From positions 558,001 to 622,000 of the forward strand of contig VXAZ01009672.1 of assembly GCA_013399875.1 (NCBI GenBank): 64,000 nt of DNA. The letters run 5' to 3'. The notes beneath the pieces were generated by a model, which saw only the letters and a list, made by a program, of their open reading frames with translations, did no database searches and was not told where the DNA came from. Source of the stretch: Gymnorhina tibicen (taxonomy: Eukaryota > Chordata > Aves > Passeriformes > Artamidae). The translations under genes and the position numbers were made by a program. This document shows positions 52,048 through 63,152 of the stretch, piece after piece; the first letter of the stretch is position 1, and each line of letters begins with the position of its first letter.

Positions 52048-53295
52048 CTTTTTTCAGCCTGTCTGCTGCACTTCCTAATCCCTATGCTAGGTAGTGAAGG
52101 CCCGTGAACTATGAGGTAGGGAAACGTTTAAACAGTAAATCTGAAGTTTAATAGGCAATGGCCTTCTCACTGTTTGTATTTCTTTTCTAGACGCAGGTTT
52201 TGAGCTATTCTCACATGACCATAAATTCTCATCAAACTCCTTTTCTGAAGACAAGGAAATACAGTTTGTTGATCTATGAATGCTGAGCATTTGATCTTCA
52301 ATCTATTATTTGTTTTCTTACCTGTCCAAAATCATAAGGACCAAAGAAATCCAAATAGGTTCTTCTTCTCTTATGGTTTATTTTTTCCCCACAGTCATCC
52401 ACAGCTGCCCACTGTGTTGGTACTTCTCAAACTTTTATAGTACAAGATTTTCTACCCTCATCAGAAACCATCCCGGGACTGTCTTGTACAGCCCTGTGGC
52501 AGTGGTTTCCATTTATTATTAAGATTTGGTTCAAATGTGAACAGCCATGTATTACTCTTATTTTTCCTCTATCTGTTTTGCCTGGTTGCTGAATGGGAGT
52601 GTGTGTTGAGTGTTTGGCCTCTTGTGCCTTCTCCTGGAGGTTTGGGTGTCCTGTGACTGTTTGGCAGGCTGTCTGCAGGCCACCAGGGTGCCCTGAGTAG
52701 AGAAGCATTACTCAGCATCTCTTACAAAAGTAAGTCCTGAGCACAAAGAATTCCACCAATTCTCACTGCCAGAAAACTCTTTTCCCCAGCCAGTTTTTAA
52801 TCTGCATCTTCCCCATCTTCACATCCCATTGCTCCTGTCACTATTGTTGGACTTCGTCTGGAATAATCCCCTCCTGGCAGCGACACCCTGGTTTGAGTGC
52901 TCTTTCACCTCTCTGTTGTTGGTTAGCTGTGTTACTCCTCCTGTAAACCGGCCTTCATCAGTCAAGCCCTCATAATAGTGTTGTTGCTCCATGGGAATGG
53001 AACAATGCTCTGACAAAGCTCACCCCACAGCAGGGTGTGCCAGGCTGACTGCCCTGGTGCTGGGATTGCTGCCTGTCACCCATGGCCTATTAGTGCCAGC
53101 TTCCTTGCTGTCCTCAGGTGTCCCACTGTAAATGCTACCCCTGTGCTTGCAATGAACATGATCCCTCCAGCCATGAGCTCCATTCAGAGGTGATGGAGGG
53201 TTAAAGTGTAGGTAGCACTGAAAGAACAGAAATAACAGTTGAAAAAATGAACAGCATAGATGAGAGATGGGGATGGGAGTGAGAAAAAATACAGA

Positions 53296-53322
53296 AAAGT
53301 GAGAAAGAGGAGAGAGAGAGAG
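53296..53322. repeat. GA-rich simple repeat
   Basis: A purine tract of gaga units (gagaaagaggagagagagagagcgc region) in the long intron. It is a low-complexity microsatellite with no other feature around it. Confidence 0.8.
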
Positions 53323-54449
53323 CGCGAACTCCCTCTGAGATCAAATAATCTTGAAGACAAGGGAGAATATTTAAAGGAAAATATGGAAAACAGATACCAC
53401 AAAGTTTGTGCTAAAAATGAGGACAAAGATGGGGGAGGAGCAGAGTAACAGAATTTTGACTTTTAAATTTAATTATAATATGTTGTTTTTAACAACAAAA
53501 GTGCTACAGATACTTTGGGTACTTGTCTGAAGTGAAAGCTGAACACTTTGATCTGAAGAATCTTTCCTTGCTGCTGTTAAGTTGGCAGTTCTGGACCTGA
53601 CAAGGTTCACCTGAAGTCCTGGCTATATTTCAAAGGCAGGACTCTCAGACACTACCAGGTGCTTAAAAAATAAAGAACTACCATTCTCAAAGTGTGCACT
53701 ACAACAATGTACAGAATCTGAATTCACAGCAGCCTGTAGACTTATGGACAGATTTTTCCTGCTGATATCTTCAGTTCAATGCAGGCTGCATGAAGGAAGA
53801 TAGGGTTAATAATTGTGGTTATCTGCTTATTGTGCAATGCGGTGTAGGCACCCAAAGGGAGGGAGGAAGTGCCTGAGTTTTAGTTTCAGATCCAATGTGA
53901 AAAGATTAGAAATTGCATATGTAATAATCTCTTGGGATTTAAGGTCACTTGTACATAGCCAAGGATGGAAGATGAGGTGGAGTCTTTTCCAAACTTGATG
54001 TTTTAGAAGAAGACTCTTCCACTCAGCAGCGTCTCAAATGCACAGCACAGAGCTGGTTACTGATGGTAGAAAAGCAACAGCATCAGCTCCTTGTACAGGG
54101 TCTGGGTTGTATCAGGTCTGTGTCCTGACAGAGTCACTTCTGCTAGCGGTGTATGGCCAGTGCAGCTGCACAGGAGGGGTGACATGGCTGTGGCCTCATG
54201 CTGTGGTAGTTCTCAGACTGCTTTCATTAAAGTGCTTTGTCCCCACTGGGCTCTCAGGTGCAAACAAGCATATTGCTTGGTTTTAGACTGGAGGGTTAGG
54301 CTGTAGCATCAATACAAAGGGTCAGCAGTGGAGCCAGAATCATGATGCCTTTCTCATCTTTAGACCGTTATGTTTACTTGTTTGTGTATATTTACTGTTG
54401 TTCTTTTTGGCAATGGTTCCCATGATGTCTTGTCACTGCTGGTTTGCAG

Positions 54450-54472
54450 TGGTGGTGCTGAGAATAAATACT
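54450..54472 (+). repeat. 23-bp sequence shared with 52025-52047, copy 2
   Basis: This is an exact repeat of the 23-mer at 52025-52047, same orientation, 2.4 kb downstream. Sequence after the 23-mer differs completely (gtgacagtgcc here, cttttttcagcc there), which fits two insertions sharing a 3' end. Confidence 0.75.
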
Positions 54473-54809
54473 GTGACAGTGCCAGGGGTCCAGCACCTCG
54501 CCACAGCTCAGTAAGTTCACACTAAAGGAGCTTACTCAGCAGGAGGGGAGGGGAAGGTTCAATGTACCACTGAGGGTCATTTGCACTATGTGGGTCACAT
54601 GGTGTAGTTCCAAGCTGATGTAAATCAGTATTGAATTGACTCTCAGCCGTTGAGTGAGGTCTGTCCTGGACCTCAGTGCAGAGAAGGTATGCAGAGACTG
54701 CTGTCACTCTGATAGTGGGAGCCTGGTGATGAGAGAAAGCTTTAGCATGTGTTTGCCACCCTGGGAAGGAGGAGAGGATGATTGCTGGCAGCTGGAGGAC
54801 TTTTTTTTT

Positions 54810-54880
54810 AACCTACAGCTATCTTTAGAATTTCAGTGTGTGCAATTAAACTCAGAGCAGCAGTTTTCTAGCTGTAGGTT
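54810..54880. repeat. 12-bp perfect inverted repeat with a 47-nt spacer
   Basis: The arm aacctacagcta (54810-54821) is the exact reverse complement of tagctgtaggtt (54869-54880). A second short pair, atttcagt (inside the spacer) with actgaaat (just outside arm 2), overlaps it. This could be chance or the relic of a small hairpin element. Confidence 0.85.
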
Positions 54881-55685
54881 CTACTGAAATCTTATGTTGA
54901 GTGAGGGTTTGTTTGTCCTCAGGTTTGGCTGTGAATTAATGGTTTGTTTTAGAGGTTTCAGTGGGCTAGAATTGCCTTCTTGGTAGAGAAAATGCTAGTG
55001 CTGTGCAAACTCAGTGGGAGCACTTTGAGATGCTAAGAGTCTTCTTTGCTACTTTTTGTTGATTCAGGTGGTCTTTTCTAAGTACAAAGTCAAAGAAATT
55101 ACTGTTTGCCCCTTCCTTCATCTCCTCATGCAAGTGTCATGTAGTCAGCAGGAACACTGAATCCTCCCTGTCTCCCATTCCTGTTTGCATGAGAGAGAAA
55201 CAGAGGGAAGTGAGATGGAACCATACGTTCCTCTGCATCTGCACTCTTGAAGGCAAAGTTATTTGTGAGCCTTAAGCATGTGGGTGGGAGAGCTGCCAAG
55301 CCAAAGTTGTTCCCAACTATCTGTAAACTAAATCTTATTCCCTAAATTCATCCAACTAAGGAACTTTTGCTCTGGCAAAGGCTTATAAATATTACAGTAC
55401 CTGTCACTTTTGGATGCTGCTTTCTGTTTTCAGAGCAGCAAATCAAAAGCTTTGAAATCTGGGATGTTTTGTTTAGTTTTGTAGAAGTTGACCTCAAAGT
55501 ATCAATCTTTCTGTTCCTTTTAGAATGTATGAAAATAGCCTTTTCTCAGAAAACTTCTTGTAATGACAGCACTGCTAATGAACAGAGTTCTCAGATATTC
55601 TGAAAGCTTGGGGATGTACTGAGATATGTGTACCAAAATATAGAGAGTTTTGCATCTCTATTATTTTCAGTGATTCAGTTTCCTT

Positions 55686-55697
55686 TATATATATATA
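55686..55697. repeat. TA dinucleotide repeat
   Basis: Six TA units in a row in the long intron; a short microsatellite. Confidence 0.9.
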
Positions 55698-56955
55698 CTT
55701 ACAATGAAGTGAAAAGTATTAATCTAAACAATGTTTATAAAGTGATTTCTGAATGCATGGCTGTCTCAGAGTTATGGTTAGCTTTGCTGGGGTTTTAGTT
55801 CACATGTACTTTTCAGTTTCTGCACCATCTGCACAGCATGGCCTCCACCTGTTTCGATTCAGCCGTGTTTTGCTTATTTTCAAGACAAGTTGCTGGTTGA
55901 TATAAACCTGTGACTTGAGTTTGCCAGATACAGTTGCTCCCACCATTTGTGCTTGTCTCCAGTTGCTTCTTGGAGGAAGGTGTCATGCTGTTTCTCTTGA
56001 AATAAGTCTGCAAAGCGAGTCTTGGCAGACCCGTTCTGGATTGTGTTCAGTACTGTGCAGCTAACTCAAGTTATAACCCATTTGTGGCTCCCAAGTTAAC
56101 CTGGCCACAGCTCAAGCTCCATGAAAGAAGTACGTTTTTAAGGCTGTGCTCACTGAGGAGGTAATTTGAGTAGTTGTTCATACTTTGGTGATGTCCTTGA
56201 TTTGACTTTGTCAATATTGTCGACATGCACACAGCTTTTGTCTGAAAACCTGTGGGCCTGCTGATCTGTCTCAGAGCTATGGCTGAAGCTCTGTACACTT
56301 GAAATTGCAACCCAGCCCTCTTAAGTCATTTATGCTCAAGTCCTATGAGTCCTACAGTGGTTTCCACCTTTCCTGCTGCATTCCCAGGGGAATCTCAGTT
56401 CTCCTACAGTGAACAGGAAGTGAATCCTAGAGCAAGTCAACTTACCGAATCACTAAGAGGGCTGGTTTTTGACTCCAGCCTTCCCACAACCCCATGCGAA
56501 CAAGTAAATACTTGCTGGAATCTGCTACCTGAGGAGTCCTACGGGAGAGATGGCTTTGTGAGACTGCCTACTCTAGTCACATTTGCAGACCATTCTGTTT
56601 TTTACAAAATGCTTTAGAAAATTATGCTTGAAGGCATAAAGTTAAGAGCTAAGATCCCAACTGCTTTTCACCTCACTGGCTAAGTCTTGTGCAGCTACAT
56701 GTTCCTAATCAGGTGTTCATTTTTGCTGCCTGTGAAAATACTGGCTTTATAGTTCCATTTAGATTATCTGAAAATTTGGCCTTTCATCTTCTGAAATGTT
56801 TCCAGAACCCCAAATTCAGGCCTGGTTTACAAGCCTTCTGGGTGCTTTAATCTAAGATGACTATCAAGAAGCAGTTAGTATGGAGAGAGCTGGTAATGGT
56901 GCAGCTGAGGAGCTAAACCCCTCATCTTCATTTGAGTCTTTTTATTTTCTTGCAG

Positions 56956-57054
56956 ATGAGAGGATCTGTTCACCACCTTTCATGGAGCTGACAAGTGCCT
57001 GCGGAGAAGATACCTTGCAGCTTATAGAGAAGAATGGACTGGCATTCCCATTCA
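56956..57054 (+). CDS. ITPK1: ITPK1 coding exon, codon 122 (last two bases) to about residue 154 plus the first base of codon 155
   Basis: This 99-nt exon begins with at, completing GAT with the g of the previous exon. It then encodes ERICSPPFMELTSACGEDT, then LQLIEKNGLAFPF, and leaves one base (a) over. The acceptor is tttattttcttgcag and the donor gtatgt. It corresponds to the central part of the ATP-grasp domain of ITPK1, where the ICSPPFMEL segment is conserved in vertebrates. The exon closes a 42-kb intron. The junction reads YMQ-DERICSP against YMEDDRICSP in human as I recall it, so the number of residues is kept. A longer open frame at 56880-57176 extends into both introns and is not the gene's frame limit. 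Confidence 0.97.
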
Positions 57055-58963
57055 GTATGTACATGGGCTTTTCTTTGGTGCTTCTAGTAGGTTCTAAATA
57101 CTGCCCATGCACTCCCCAAAACATAGCCAACATTGTAGGAGTGTGGTTTCACTGCCAAAAGTGTCAAGGATATTAAAACCTTCCTGAAACAAATGCTCTG
57201 AGGCAGTCTGCTTGGAATGTGGAACAAACCCCCTTTCTATCAGCTTTTACTTTGCCTTTTATTGATGTTCCTTACTTTAAACACCTCAGTACAGTAAACA
57301 TGCATTCCTGGGAAATGCTAATAGTTCTAACAAAGTTAGCCTCTTGCCCTGAACTTGTGCAAGATGTTTCTCCTGCCAGCTGCATTCATTATTTTTCTTG
57401 AGGAAATCACTGCCTTGCTGACTGCCCTCTATTTTCACCCACCTCTCCCTTTCGCTGGTCCAGGGTACAAACATAATCTTAAAGGGTAAAAGAAAGAGGG
57501 CTACCACAGATAACAGACTCTAAGGGCCCACAGCTCAAACAGCTGCTATGAACTGTTTGTGCTTTGTAGCAAGTTTCATTGTGGGGCTTGTGCTTTAATT
57601 CGTTCCTTTATTTGATTCCTTGCAGTATAAAGTGAGCAGGATCGTTAGTCGGTGTTTGTTCCCTTGGTGTTTGCCTCATTTGTAAGGTTCAGAGGTAAAG
57701 TCGCGTGGAAAAAGCATGTTTTGCCCTCCCTGCCATCGCTCTCCCAAATGAGGCAGGTCTCCTGAAGCTACGTTGTGAAGCAGTACTTCAAGTCCCACTG
57801 AATGGCTTTGCCCTTCTCTTCACATTTTGCTCTCAATACAGACTGACCAGTCCTCAGTAGTCAGCAGCATATATTCAGGAGGTCTGAATCAACCCCACTA
57901 AATGATAATGAAATTGCAAAATACTACTGAAAATTAATATAACTTGGTATTCTGGGAGTGTTTTATTCTTTTTCCTGTCTCTATTTTTATTTTTTTCTTA
58001 AAAATGCTCCAGCTCTCCAGAACATATGTCTGTGAGACATCATAAACCACTTTCCGAGATTTCAAATTACCAACTTATATTGGACTCTAGTGCAGGTTAT
58101 CTGCCTTTCATAGCTGCCTGTCCTCTTGCCTGGCAATTTGATTCTTCCAACAAACTGCAGAGAAGTCTTGTCCTATCCATCCGCTCACTACTTGCAAGTT
58201 TTCGTCTCCTTTGCTTAACACATGAGTAACGTCAGCTATAGTCCGTCAGCTGTAGTCACTGTGTGGTTCCTAGGGTCTTCAGCTCTTCTCTGGTCTCATA
58301 GTAGAAGGAGCATGTTGTTTCTTTCCTCTTATTGGTTTTACTCCTCCTCCTCTTAATCAGGATGGAGGTGAGAACCAGGATATACCGAGCAGATAAGAAA
58401 TGTGAAGGAGAAAGAAAAACTGCTAGGCTCTCTGCCTTTTTTTGTCGCCCTCTATGGTTGCCTGTGAAAAATAAGTTATATCTTAGTTTGGTTCAGCCCA
58501 TTACATTTTCTGCCCTTCCCTGAAAAGAGGGAGGTAGGAAAATAAGTTGCTTTCCACTGTATCCCAGTTCCTTTGCTTTAAGGACAATGATGTTTTGTGG
58601 TACCTGTAAAGTAGCTCTAGCTCAGAAGAAAAATTAACGTAGTTGTGAAAATGCTCTCTGAGTAAACAGGCTGGCAATCCCAGTACTAGTACTAACTACT
58701 TAGCTGATGCTTTGCAAATCTGTCTAGTCCTAATAATGATCTGTGCTTGCACCTTAGTTACAGGGAGGAATTGAGAGAGTAGAGCTTGGAGCAAGCCAAG
58801 ATTTGCAGTGATTGAGGACACTGTTCAAGCAAAGATTGTCTGTTACAGTCAATGCCTTGGTCTGGTGGACTCCAGTGTTTGCATGTGTGGGTGGGAACAG
58901 GATTATAAAAGGTTTGTTTCAATGTTTCAGTGGTGAATTGTTTTTTCTTTTTTATTTACCCAG
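57055..58963 (+). other. ITPK1: ITPK1 intron, 1,909 bp
   Basis: Begins gtatgt and ends tttatttacccag. No repeat or gene is recognised inside; the sequence is ordinary AT-rich intron. Confidence 0.9.
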
Positions 58964-59004
58964 TTTGTAAAACCAGAGTGGCCCATGGAACCAACTCTCA
59001 TGAG
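58964..59004 (+). CDS. ITPK1: ITPK1 short coding exon (41 nt), about residues 155-168
   Basis: This exon starts with tt, completing ATT (Ile) with the a of the previous exon. It then encodes CKTRVAHGTNSHE and ends in phase 0. The acceptor is a long T tract ending acccag, and the donor is the consensus gtgagt. Although only 41 nt long, it carries the most function-dense stretch of the enzyme. By alignment the lysine is K157 (ATP contact), the histidine of VAHG is H162 and the histidine of NSHE is H167 (substrate contact), with the intervening small-residue loop over the nucleotide. It is too short to appear as an open reading frame on its own. Skipping it would remove the active-site loop and shift the frame. 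The identification is by exact motif match and by the frame continuing perfectly on both sides. Confidence 0.97.
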
Positions 59005-60715
59005 GTGAGTTAAAAAACTTTGCAGTATTATCCCTCTGCTTCCAGTAATGTCCTGTCCCCCACTCCCCCTGTGGTAGTTTGGGTGGTGATTTCCAATCCT
59101 GTAGTGGGTAGAATGAGGGCTGTGCCCAAACACACCCTCCTCATGTTTTCTTCCCGACCTCTCCCTCATGTTTAATTGCACCATTGTTTTTTCAAAAATC
59201 TGAAATGAAGTTAAATATGACTTGAACCTCCTGGCATTGAAGTTATTTTTAGCAGTTTCTAGCTTCTATCATATTGTTGCTTCTAGCAGTTTGTAGTCTC
59301 CAGTCAGCTTTGTCTGCAAGAAATCTCCTTCGGTCTCTCCTTTGGTAAGAGGTCACTAAATAAAGTTTCCATCCCAGAAAGTTACTTTTCCAATATGTAT
59401 GTGGTACAGATGAGAAGTGGGTTTTTGCTTCAGATGGAGCAGCTGGTTGCTTTCCTTGAGAGGAAGGGAGTAACAAACAGAGATGGTTGCCATGCATGTT
59501 CAGTTGTAGTAACACAGTGAGATCTGTGGGGAGGACTGGTAGAACTTATCTGCCTTCCTGTAAGGCAATTGCAGCTAAAATGGTTGTATATTCCTGGAAG
59601 GAATGCATTACCTATGAGACTAGCTTCCTCTAAATTTAAGTGAGTCGAGTCCTGTTTTAATTCTTTTCCATTTGTGCTTCCTGCCTTCCTGCTTACTGCA
59701 GATCAGTTTTGAGAATCCAGCCCTTGCTGCTGGCTCCGTTAACTCCTGGCTTCCTTTGGTAACCACATGGTCATCAGTCCAGGTTTCCCAGCTGCTCTTG
59801 AAATGTGCACTACAAGACATTGCTTCAGTGTCTCTGAGAGCTGAAGGCCCTGAAGTAAATTGTAAATCTAGATGAGCAGAATGGCTATGGCTGAAATCTT
59901 GACTGACCAGCACTTCCTTTTAAAAATGCAGTGAGATTTTTCAGGCAGGCCTTACCTCAGCTTATTTCACAAGCCAGCAGACAGTCCTGTTAGTTTGCTG
60001 GAGCAGCTGCTATAAATTTTTGCTGTCATTCCTGAGAACACTTGGGGACTGGATTGTTAATGAACTTAAGACTCCAATTTTCCAGCTGATTTTTCTGTCA
60101 AGAGTTCCTCTGCAACTGCAAACTGAAATGCATGAATCTCTCCGTACTTGTCCAGTTAGGCTTGGACTTTATTTCCCTGGTGAATCTTTCTTTGATCTTC
60201 TTTCATACAGTGCAGACACATCTAAGCCTCCTGCCAGAGCAAAAATTAGACAAAAATACAGCCACAGTCTGCACTTTATCACAGGAACTTATGACTAGCA
60301 CTTAGGAGGACCCCTGGAAAAAAGCCTGAAGTCTTGCACAGTAGTTGTCACTTTTGGAGTTGTTGAGTTCTCAGGAGTGATCCAAAACTGTATTTATGAT
60401 CAGAGTGGAACTGTTTTGTAATTGCTTATGGTCAATAATTACAAAGGAAGCATAGGATAAATAACCTACTTACAGTACAGTCTGTCTAAAAGATGGAACA
60501 TAGCTCTAGAAGCAAGAAATTGTTGTCTGTTTTATTAATGACTCCTTGTCTGGCTTTTGGTAAATCACTTCATTTTTTGTGGATGTATTTCCAATGCAGA
60601 CCTGACACTGAAACTAGAGCACTGACCAGAAACCTGCTTTTCTTCATAAGATGGCTGTTAAGAAAGTTCAAGTACTGGCTAACAAGGACAGCTGAAGGTG
60701 CAGGCTTGAGTTTAA

Positions 60716-60752
60716 GTTTGGTGTGTGAGTTTGGGTTTGGTGTGTGAGTTTG
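60716..60752. repeat. 19-bp tandem duplication
   Basis: The 18-mer gtttggtgtgtgagtttg occurs at 60716-60733 and again at 60735-60752, a period of 19 with one g between copies. This is a simple local duplication in the intron. Confidence 0.9.
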
Positions 60753-62968
60753 CCACGTGAGACTGGCAGACTCCACTTTCCTCACGTGAGCACATGCTGT
60801 TGTTAAGGTGAGGTGGTGTCGGCCTTCCTGTGATGTGCCCAGTTCTACATGGCCTCTGCACTAGCAGTGGCCTCAGCAGCTCAGCACTTGACCCCCAGTT
60901 TGCCTGCACTATTTGTTAAACTTGAACAGAGATGATGGCTGTGAAGGTTGCGCTTCCTGGCTGCCAGTAGGTCAGAACATAACCAACCTCTGGTAAAGCT
61001 GCCATGAGAGACCCAAAGCCTGAAGAAATGTATCCAGAATTCTTTTTTTCTGATTATTTGAGCAGACAGGAAGGAAAAGGCAGAAAATCACTATGGTTTT
61101 TTGAGACTGAATTCCTTATGGACATTGTCAGTAAAAATTCTTGGTGCAAATGGGTTTTTTTGCCTTCAAAAGAGCGCTGCATTTATAATGAGAAATGCTA
61201 TTTGGAAATTATGATATCAAGTATTGTACCCACGTTACTGCCAGACACAGCAGGTCTGTGCTAGATGACAAAGAGCAAGTGCCCCCTGCAAGCAAATTCT
61301 TGGAGCTCTATTCATGCATGTTAAAAACCATGCGACATGGCAGTGAACCAGCATAACGTAACACCACAGGAGTTATATGGGTTGTGTGCTGGTCCGTGGG
61401 GCTGCCAGCACAGAGCTGAGAAGAGAGGCTTCACGTAGCTTCCAATGGTCTAGGTCAGTGCTGTGCTGAGAAGATAAATTCTGGCTTTCCACACTTCTAA
61501 AATAGTCTGATAAATACCTGTTCATCTTATGTTTGTTTGTGGGAATCAATTAACTAATAGTGGAAGAGAACTCTATAGGAACAGCATAGTTCTCGCCAGT
61601 GTGGTGTTGTAGACACTGTAATGCCAACAATCCACACAGGAGGAGGAAGAGAGCAATGTTTCTTGCCAGTAAGAGACAAATGAGTTATGATGTTGCTGCT
61701 GTGAATCATCTTGATGGATGATTCTGTCTATTAGAGAAATTTCTTGCACAGGTTGTTACCACTCACAAATTCACTCTGTGCTGCGTAATAGAGACAGCAA
61801 GAATATCAGCTGCGAGTAGGTATTGAATGCACACATTGACTTGAACTCAGAAAATGTTAATCTACTGAATTATTGTGCGTGTCTGCAGACAGTTATTGGA
61901 TCTAATGTCATCTACCAGATAAGGAGGAATAAGGACAAAAATGTGCTCAGACTTTTAACTATGAATATGTCATCACCACATCATTTACCACAGCGATGTT
62001 TTTAAAGAACAAAACTTATTATATTTGGTATTTTTTTACAGAAACAAACGAAGGTGTTAGCAAAAGTTCCGTCAATACTCAGATAATTAGAGCAGAGCTT
62101 TTTCAGGGCTCTGAGGATAGAGACCAAACCTGAGTGTATCCTCAGTGCTGTCTAGGGGCACACATATATACAATTCCATCACTTGTGCAAGAATTGTGCT
62201 TGCTGCTGGTTCTGTGTAGGAGCTGTGGCACAATCCACACTTCAACAAAAAACCTGCAAAAATGGGGCACTATAATATTAATTATATATGCATGTAAGCA
62301 TGGTAATGGAGAGGTCAATGGAAAGACCAGTATAACGTGTGCTGAAGATAAGCTGTCTCATCAAAGTATTTCAGGGCACCTACCTACATTGCTTCCATGC
62401 TGTTTCAGGCAGCTGCTGGTCATCATTCATATGGCCCGATAAATGCCTTCCTTTTCAGCATATTTATTCCAGTGCCTTCAAGAGGACTATCTGTTTGGAG
62501 TAATGGGGTGAAACCAAGCCAGGATAATTGATAGGCCAGCATTTGTTAGCAGTAAGAACTACTAGAGTCTGAGAAATGTTCTCTGATGGTGAGAACTCAT
62601 GTAGTTAGTGCACAGAGCTGTTCCTTCTGTTGTCCTCATAATACAGGCTTGTTTTCAACACAAACTTTGTCCTCTGTGTTGGTCAGATGTTTCAGCCTTT
62701 TGTTGTACCTGCAGTTGCAGTAGCTTCCTAATTAAAGGCAGCAAATGAAATTGCAAAGAGCTGCAAAGAAAATGTTGATTGAAAATGAAAGCTTCACTGC
62801 TAGTAGTGTTTGCAGAGCTGTGTGTCAGTTAAATGAAATGTAATGAAATAGAACAAGAAGCTGAGAAGGAATTCACACGTGGTCAATATATATCCACCAG
62901 TAGATGCTCTGCCTTGTTGCTTGCAGGTGTGGGTAAGCATGAAATTATTGCCAGCCTTGTGCACAACT

Positions 62969-62980
62969 GTGTGTGTGTGT
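62969..62980. repeat. ITPK1: GT microsatellite in the splice-acceptor region
   Basis: Six GT units occupy the place of the polypyrimidine tract, ending six bases before the exon at 62987. GT runs can bind splicing regulators of the CELF and TDP-43 type in other genes; whether that happens here is inference. Confidence 0.85.
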
Positions 62981-62986
62981 TTCCAG

Positions 62987-63152
62987 ATGGCGATCATCTT
63001 CAACCAGGAGGGCCTCAAAGCTGTTCGCCCCCCTTGCGTCATTCAGAGCTTCATCAATCATAATGCTGTGCTCTATAAAGTTTTCGTGGTTGGGGAATCC
63101 TACACCGTGGTGAAAAGACCATCTTTAAAGAACTTCTCTGCAGGCATCTCAG
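62987..63152 (+). CDS. ITPK1: ITPK1 coding exon, about residues 169-223 plus the first base of codon 224
   Basis: This 166-nt exon begins in phase 0 with ATG, which is internal Met169 and not a start codon. It encodes 55 residues: MAIIFNQEGLKAVRPPCVIQ, SFINHNAVLYKVFVVGESYT and VVKRPSLKNFSAGIS. It leaves one base (g), which in other vertebrates completes an Asp codon. By alignment the exon holds Q188, H193, K199 and S214. Q188 to K199 is the ATP-grasp strand and hinge that cradles the adenine, and S214 also contacts ATP. The acceptor is unusual: the usual pyrimidine tract is largely replaced by a GT repeat before ttccag. The donor is gtacgt. Differences from human are conservative (for example I for V at 172, K for N at 179, K for Q at 211, I for T at 222). 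Confidence 0.97.

Larger units (their letters stand above)
14524..56955 (+). other. ITPK1: ITPK1 intron, 42,432 bp
   Basis: The phases of the flanking exons fit directly, and no conserved ITPK1 residues are missing between them, so this is one very long intron. It holds clear CR1 fragments at 24900-25152, 28155-29545, 31646-31966, 44595-44897 and 46190-46652. It also holds weaker relics (17245-17415, about 22450-23200), a MIR-like SINE remnant (18826-18972), an LTR-like piece (about 45303-45420), a perfect hairpin (40476-40509), a 14-A run at 37447-37460, a TA microsatellite near 55686 and a purine-rich GA tract near 53300. The remaining sequence, including the long runs 32-44.5 kb and 47-56.9 kb, shows no exon, RNA gene or recognisable repeat to my reading. 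Open frames such as 18639-19094 (151 codons) lack coding signals. Confidence 0.85.
59005..62986 (+). other. ITPK1: ITPK1 intron, 3,982 bp
   Basis: Begins gtgagt and ends in a GT-repeat followed by ttccag. Inside are a 19-bp tandem duplication at 60716-60752 and a tgtggtagtttggg stretch near 59069 that is weakly LTR-like. No exon, RNA gene or clear mobile element was recognised in the rest. Confidence 0.88.

Noticed and set aside
59069..59200. tgtggtagtttggg stretch as an LTR start
   Set aside because: Only the first dozen or so bases look LTR-like; no end, signals or flanking duplication were seen.
62987..62989. ATG at the exon start as a translation start
   Set aside because: It is internal Met169 directly after an AG acceptor, and the preceding exon ends in phase 0 with the conserved NSHE; the frame is continuous.
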